Assembly (NCBI RefSeq): GCF_000003815.2
Contig: NC_049997.1
Coordinates: 7,350,707-7,414,706 of the forward strand
DNA: 64,000 bases
Reading direction: 5' to 3'
Source: Branchiostoma floridae
Lineage: Eukaryota > Chordata > Leptocardii > Amphioxiformes > Branchiostomatidae
Shown here in pieces: positions 59,376 to 64,000 of this stretch. Position 1 is the stretch's first letter, and each line of letters begins with the position of its first letter. Under the pieces are notes generated by a model that was given only the letters and a program-made list of their open reading frames with translations, had not been told where the DNA came from and did not search any database. The position numbers were made by a program, and so were the translations under genes.

Positions 59376-60934
59376 ATTGACAACCTCGGCATTTTTTGAC
59401 GTTTCTAAGTAAAGCGAGAGGCGTTCATCATCAGCAAGTGACCATATGTCTACATATATCGTCGACAAATATACAATGTATGTAGAAAGCTTTATATTGT
59501 ATGTGTTCGTATGTAAATCAAAACGCCAGTAATGATACACCGATAAAATATTTTATTCCAGTCACATGTGAAGCAATCTTTCCTGCCAATCAAATATTCC
59601 CAACTTTGTACAAACTTGTTCGAAACATATACCACTGTGTAACCCATATTAGATGTACAGCAAGTCGATTTATGTTATATTAGTTACTTCTATGAAATCT
59701 CAAGTCATTCAGTAGTTTATAAAATTTCATCATTTACGTTATAAGTTACACTTTCACCGTTGTTCATGAATAAAGTATTGCAGCAAAAGAATCACTATAT
59801 AGACGCTACTATTACTATTAATATACAATGTAGTCCCTCTATGAGCATTGCACTTTAGCTGACATTCAACATCTTGGACCGATTTCAAGAATTTGTCATA
59901 ACTCGTACAGCAGCGACTCCTATGATGTCAAACCTGTATTGCACTATAGGGAAACTTAATGCTGTTAATGCGTATTTGCCCTTCTATTTATAGCATTATC
60001 ACTTATGATTCTTGAAAGCGGAAATATAATTTTCGGTCTGTTTGTCTGTCTTGGTGTGTGCCCGCATTTATTTTCTTCTCTACATAGTAATTGCTTGATG
60101 TATGTTTACTATATTTTCTGTATGTTTCATGTTGCAATTAGTCCTCGGACAAGAACTTGCAAATAAACTTCTTTATTATATTGTAGGGTTCGGGAAAAAC
60201 TAGGGGAAAGATGGAGAAATGTTGGTAGTGCATATGTTTGTTATGTCAACAGTTCTTATGATTCTTGTGTTGTCTTCAACGTTTTATATAAACTTTTTCA
60301 GTCAATTTTGTACATGTACATGTGTACTTCATCCCCTTATGAAAAATAATTTTGCTACCTACAAACAACCCTTCCTGGTATGTGCTTTTAAGAATCATTC
60401 AATTAGAAATATTCCAAAAAAACAGCAACATGAAAATAAGCAATGAATGTAATAATTTACATTTCTTGCAAACATAAATGCCTGTATCCACCTTTATATA
60501 TTTTAACCTTACACAACTATTCTTTTGGCTGCATTGAAACTGGCCTATATATATATAATGATAATCAGCAAATTGATTGCTATATAACTTAGATACTGAC
60601 TTTTACTGGTACAGGAAGTTGTGCATCTCTGTCTGTCTATATGTATTAGACATGATAGACGTAATACTGTATATGTACACAGAAAATAGATATGGTATGC
60701 AGCATCTTATGCCGTATCTTTATACCTTTTCTTATTCATAAAGGCTTAATGCCATGAGAAACATGGCTGCTTACGAAAAAATTCAAAATATATTGTAGGT
60801 TTTTATCTGAGCCCTTAGTAAAGGATATCATCTCAATGTTAGGTGAAATATTTCTATGTATGCTCCAAATACCATAATTACGCAATTAACCTAATGATTT
60901 CTGTTGTAATCCTTAGCAACTGAAACCTTACAAA
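59376..60934. other. No gene recognised; 3' flank of the right-edge gene
   Basis: AT-rich. The right part is the presumed 3' untranslated region of the gene ending at 60935. I did not find a convincing poly(A) site or other structure. Confidence 0.4.
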
Positions 60935-63885
60935 TTAGCTATCTGTGCTCATTTGATTTTCAGAATGATTTTCAGAATGTTTTTCAGAATCTTGGCTCGT
61001 CTCTAGCACTGGGGTAGGTACGTCTACGCAGGCGTCTACCTCTGGTGCGACCGTGTCATTGGTGTTTGTCTCTGATGACGTCGGTGCGTCGCTGTCGCTT
61101 GTCGTCTGTTGTTTTGCCTTCCTCCTCTGCTCGTCCTTCCTGTCGTGTTGTTTCAGGTGATTGTCCAGCCTCTGCTTACAGATGGTCGTGTAGCTGCACT
61201 TTGTGCACCTGAACTTGTCCACGACTTTGTGCACCTTCTTCATGTGCTGAGCCAGGTTGGACCTGAAGGCGGCTCTGTAGTCGCACATCCTGCACGAGAA
61301 CGGCTTCTCGCCCGTGTGGGTGCGGATGTGGTCGTTGAGATGGTGTTTCATGGACGCGCTGTACGGACAGAACGGGCACTTGTGCGGGCGGAACCCCGCG
61401 TGGATCCGCAGGTGCCGTACGTAGTTGGGCCTCTCGGCGGTCCGGTAGCCGCAGAACCGACACACGTGGACGAACGGCTTGTCGTGTAGAAACATGTGCA
61501 TGTCCATCTCGAGTTGTCTCGACGCCGTGAACGCGCAGTGCTGGCAGTGTAAGCGTTTGAGAGAGGGACGAGGTACAGGGCTGATAGCTTCCCCTGTCCC
61601 TCGCCCTTCTCTCCCGACACCGTCGTCCAACACCGTCATCTCCCAGTGGTAGTTCACTATGTGGTTCTCGACTGCCGTGCTGGATCGCGAGACGTAGCGA
61701 CAGAACGGGCACCTGACCTGCCTGTGGATGTGGGCGCTGTACACGTGCCTACTGAGGAACTCGTCGGTGACGGTTTTGAAGGTGCAGTAGGAGCAGACGT
61801 AAGGGCAGTCGGCCGTGGCGTGGGTCCGCAGGTGGCTGGCTATGGCACCCCCGTGCACGGTCATGTAGCCGCAGTGTGGGCACTTCCACCACTTGTCCGG
61901 TGTGTTGTCTTGGTTCTGGAGTACAATACGTGAAGACGAAGAAAAAGAGTTCAGAATTAGTGTCACTGACGAAAGATAGTGGATACTATCTGAAACGTCT
62001 GACCGTTTCCAAAATCATACCCAGCTCCTTGAGTATATGTTTTTGGCATATCTTATTACCTGGATGTCTAATCTTTATCGACGTAGTTCAGAATCAATAA
62101 GAAAACATTTGTCAACAAAGGCAAAATATTTTCTCCCGTCCTTTTAAGCTCAAGAATATACCTTGGTCCTGAAGTAGAACACACAGTTGATGTTTGGAAA
62201 GACGAAGAACAATACTTCGATAAACTTTTAGTGTTCACTTGCTTAAGCAAAGTACTTCCTCGCGAAAAAATATTTCCTGAATGTTTGACATCCATCTTGC
62301 AGAGATGTCTAAATGCTGATTATTATTACTTGTTACAAACAGGAAGACTGATATAAAAACTCAAAGCACAATTTTTGTAAAAAAAAAACGTTATGAAAAC
62401 CTACCAACGTAGTGGTATCTCCTCCTGTCGGTGACATCATGGATGAGGTGGTACAGTCAGGTCCTTGGTTGGCTGACGGGGATGCTGTTGCCTGGCAACC
62501 GCCGTCCGTCTGTCCTGACAAATGCTGCATGTTCACTTGTCCGAACTCTTCGGAAAATTCGTCTACCGGCTCCACCTTGATACGAACATTCTCGAAAGGG
62601 TTGCGGGTGGTAAGATTTAACGCGACGTTGTCATAGTTATCGTCGCCATATCTACCACAGTGTTGGCCACCTGTTTCACTGAGAGGCATCTCTGCGTTAG
62701 TCCGAACGTCTTCGCTGCCCGTTTGGTGCAAATCACGATTGACCTGCGAAATGTAACCGGTATTTACGTGGTTTCCATACCGTTCTATGATCGCACTATT
62801 TACAGGAGCTTGTCTTTCACCATGCATTTCCGTGATTGCGCCGGCATTGACAGGAGTGTGGTAAGGGGTCGTCCCATTTTTCAACTGATGCTGGAAGCCA
62901 CCGTTCCTCGCACTGTCGTGTGTGTCGTCTGCATGTTGATAGCGGTCGCCATTGGTTGAGTCATCACGGCGCGTTGTGCCGTTATTGCTTGTTCTAACAC
63001 CGCTCCTCAGGTCACCGTCGTCACACCTGTTCTCTCCGTTACTACTGTCCATTGTCTGAGCCATCCCAGTTTTGCTGCACGGACGGCCAACGTGTTCTCT
63101 CCCGCTTCCCTCTGAAAATGCTGCGCTGTTCTGTCGTGTGTAGTTCTGTCTGCTGACCAAGTCCAAACCGTTGTCAAGGTAACCATCGGTTTCCATGGAG
63201 CTTCCATCCAAGCTGGCCCTGTAGTCAGCCCCTGGTTCTTCACTTTTCGTGACTCTTAATCCGTTGGCTGACCCATCAGGTGAAACAGTACAGTTTTCGT
63301 CAGGGTGCGTCGTTTCATAAACACCAGAATCGGTAGACAGGAGCACGTTAGATGACGAAAACGACCCTTGTCCACCTTTTTGCACTTCTCCTGTGTAACA
63401 GCTAGAGGCTTGTTCCTTGGTATATGGATGACATGCTGGTTGATCCAGACCCCGTGACGGTTCGTGGTTGTTCGGTACTGCAGTCGTGTACAATTCTGGA
63501 ATCCCGCCAACCGTTGGTGTGTCCGTGGTGAAACCTTGTTGGGACAGACCCTTTCCAGAAGACGTGGTTGAAGAGATCACAATGCCGTAGCAGTTCGAGT
63601 CATCTTCTCTTTGGTTCTCTTCGCCTCTAAACCCTCTTTCATGGCTGTTCTGACCAGGTAGCGTCTGTTTCCCGTCCGCTTGACCAGTTTCTTGCGCTTC
63701 AAGCGCTGCTACATCAGGGGAGTAGGCATCACTGTGCCCCACAAAGTCGGGCTGCGTCATTTCCGGTTTCGGTGACGTGTCCATCTCCATGGAGACGTAC
63801 CCCTGCTCCGGGGAGGAGGTGCAGAGAGAGAATCGCCGGTCGCTGTGACTGGCATCGCCGTCGTCCAGCGCAAAATCGTCTGTAC
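60935..63885 (-). CDS. C2H2 zinc-finger protein 8, eight fingers, cut by the right edge
   Basis: Two exons are visible: 62405-63885 (493 codons plus) and 60935-61915 (327 codons including the stop), joined in phase 0. The first is long, polar and low in complexity, rich in Asn, Gly, Asp and Ser, and ends with RIKVEPVDEF, a SUMO consensus (IKVE), then a Ser/Thr-rich stretch. The second encodes eight C2H2 fingers: three spread, then five close together, followed by an acidic Ser/Thr tail. A splice acceptor at 63886-63887 suggests that an upstream exon lies beyond the window, although the frame stays open to a Met at 63973, which is an alternative start. Whether the missing part includes the shared N-terminal module cannot be seen. 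Probable nuclear regulator. Confidence 0.88.
61966..62060 (+). repeat. Dispersed repeat with hammerhead-like core
   Basis: It contains CTGACGA (61966-61972), a perfect seven-pair stem AGATAGT/ACTATCT with loop ggat (61974-61991), GAAAC and GTC, then tgaccgtttccaaaatcat and further sequence shared with 24448-24540. It lies in the intron of the right-edge zinc-finger gene. The order of motifs is that of hammerhead ribozymes such as those reported from Penelope-like retroelements; the element type is inferred. Confidence 0.6.
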
Positions 63886-64000
63886 CTGTAGGTAAACACA
63901 CAAACTGTAGAAAACGACCCAGAACAGGACAATGTGAGAGATATCGTAGTGTTCCATCGTTGAAGAGGTTCATCAGTCACGTACGCATACAGTTACAACA

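Noticed and set aside
61646-61933. 95-codon plus-strand frame
   Set aside because: Antisense to the fingers of the right-edge gene, produced by its GC-rich codons.

Overview
The window looks like nuclear DNA of a cephalochordate (amphioxus, Branchiostoma). The reasons are short exons with compact introns, tandem families of C2H2 zinc-finger genes, dense small inverted-repeat transposons and CR1-like LINE tails. This is inferred from the sequence alone. I reconstruct ten genes, and all ten read on the minus strand. Splice sites were placed by hand from GT/AG dinucleotides, reading-frame phase and comparison between paralogues. In nine genes every visible exon joins in frame; the RAG1-related gene has one junction that I could not close.

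Left part (1-12.5 kb): two tandem eight-exon genes for gamma-butyrobetaine dioxygenase-like enzymes (484 and 486 aa), which carry out the last step of carnitine synthesis. The exon sizes of the two copies match almost exactly. In the left copy a tRNA-derived SINE landed on the end of the reading frame and now supplies the last codon and the stop.

Middle (13.3-35.3 kb): four C2H2 zinc-finger genes of 893, 729, 854 and 962 aa. They share an N-terminal module of about 60 residues that I cannot assign to a named domain, and which looks weakly SAP-like. The last three genes are segmental tandem copies with matching introns, acidic middle exons and duplicated 5' flanks. Transposons present in one paralogue and absent at the matching site in another give natural filled/empty pairs.

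35.9-43.7 kb is gene-poor. It holds a small transposon with perfect 9-bp target duplications, two arrays of a palindromic CAGCACTGG/AGTGCTGA motif, a 1.8-kb G-rich element with inverted ends, and a LINE reverse-transcriptase fragment.

Right part (43.7-64 kb): a small five-finger gene with a SUMO motif; a ten-exon gene that joins a RAG1-like N-terminal zinc region and RING finger to a transposase-like core (resembling the N-RAG-TP elements described from molluscs and lancelets); a finger-less relative of the zinc-finger family with a CtBP-type PxDLS motif and a 149-base assembly gap; and an eight-finger gene cut by the right edge. The RAG1-related gene and the module shared by the zinc-finger genes are the most interesting contents.
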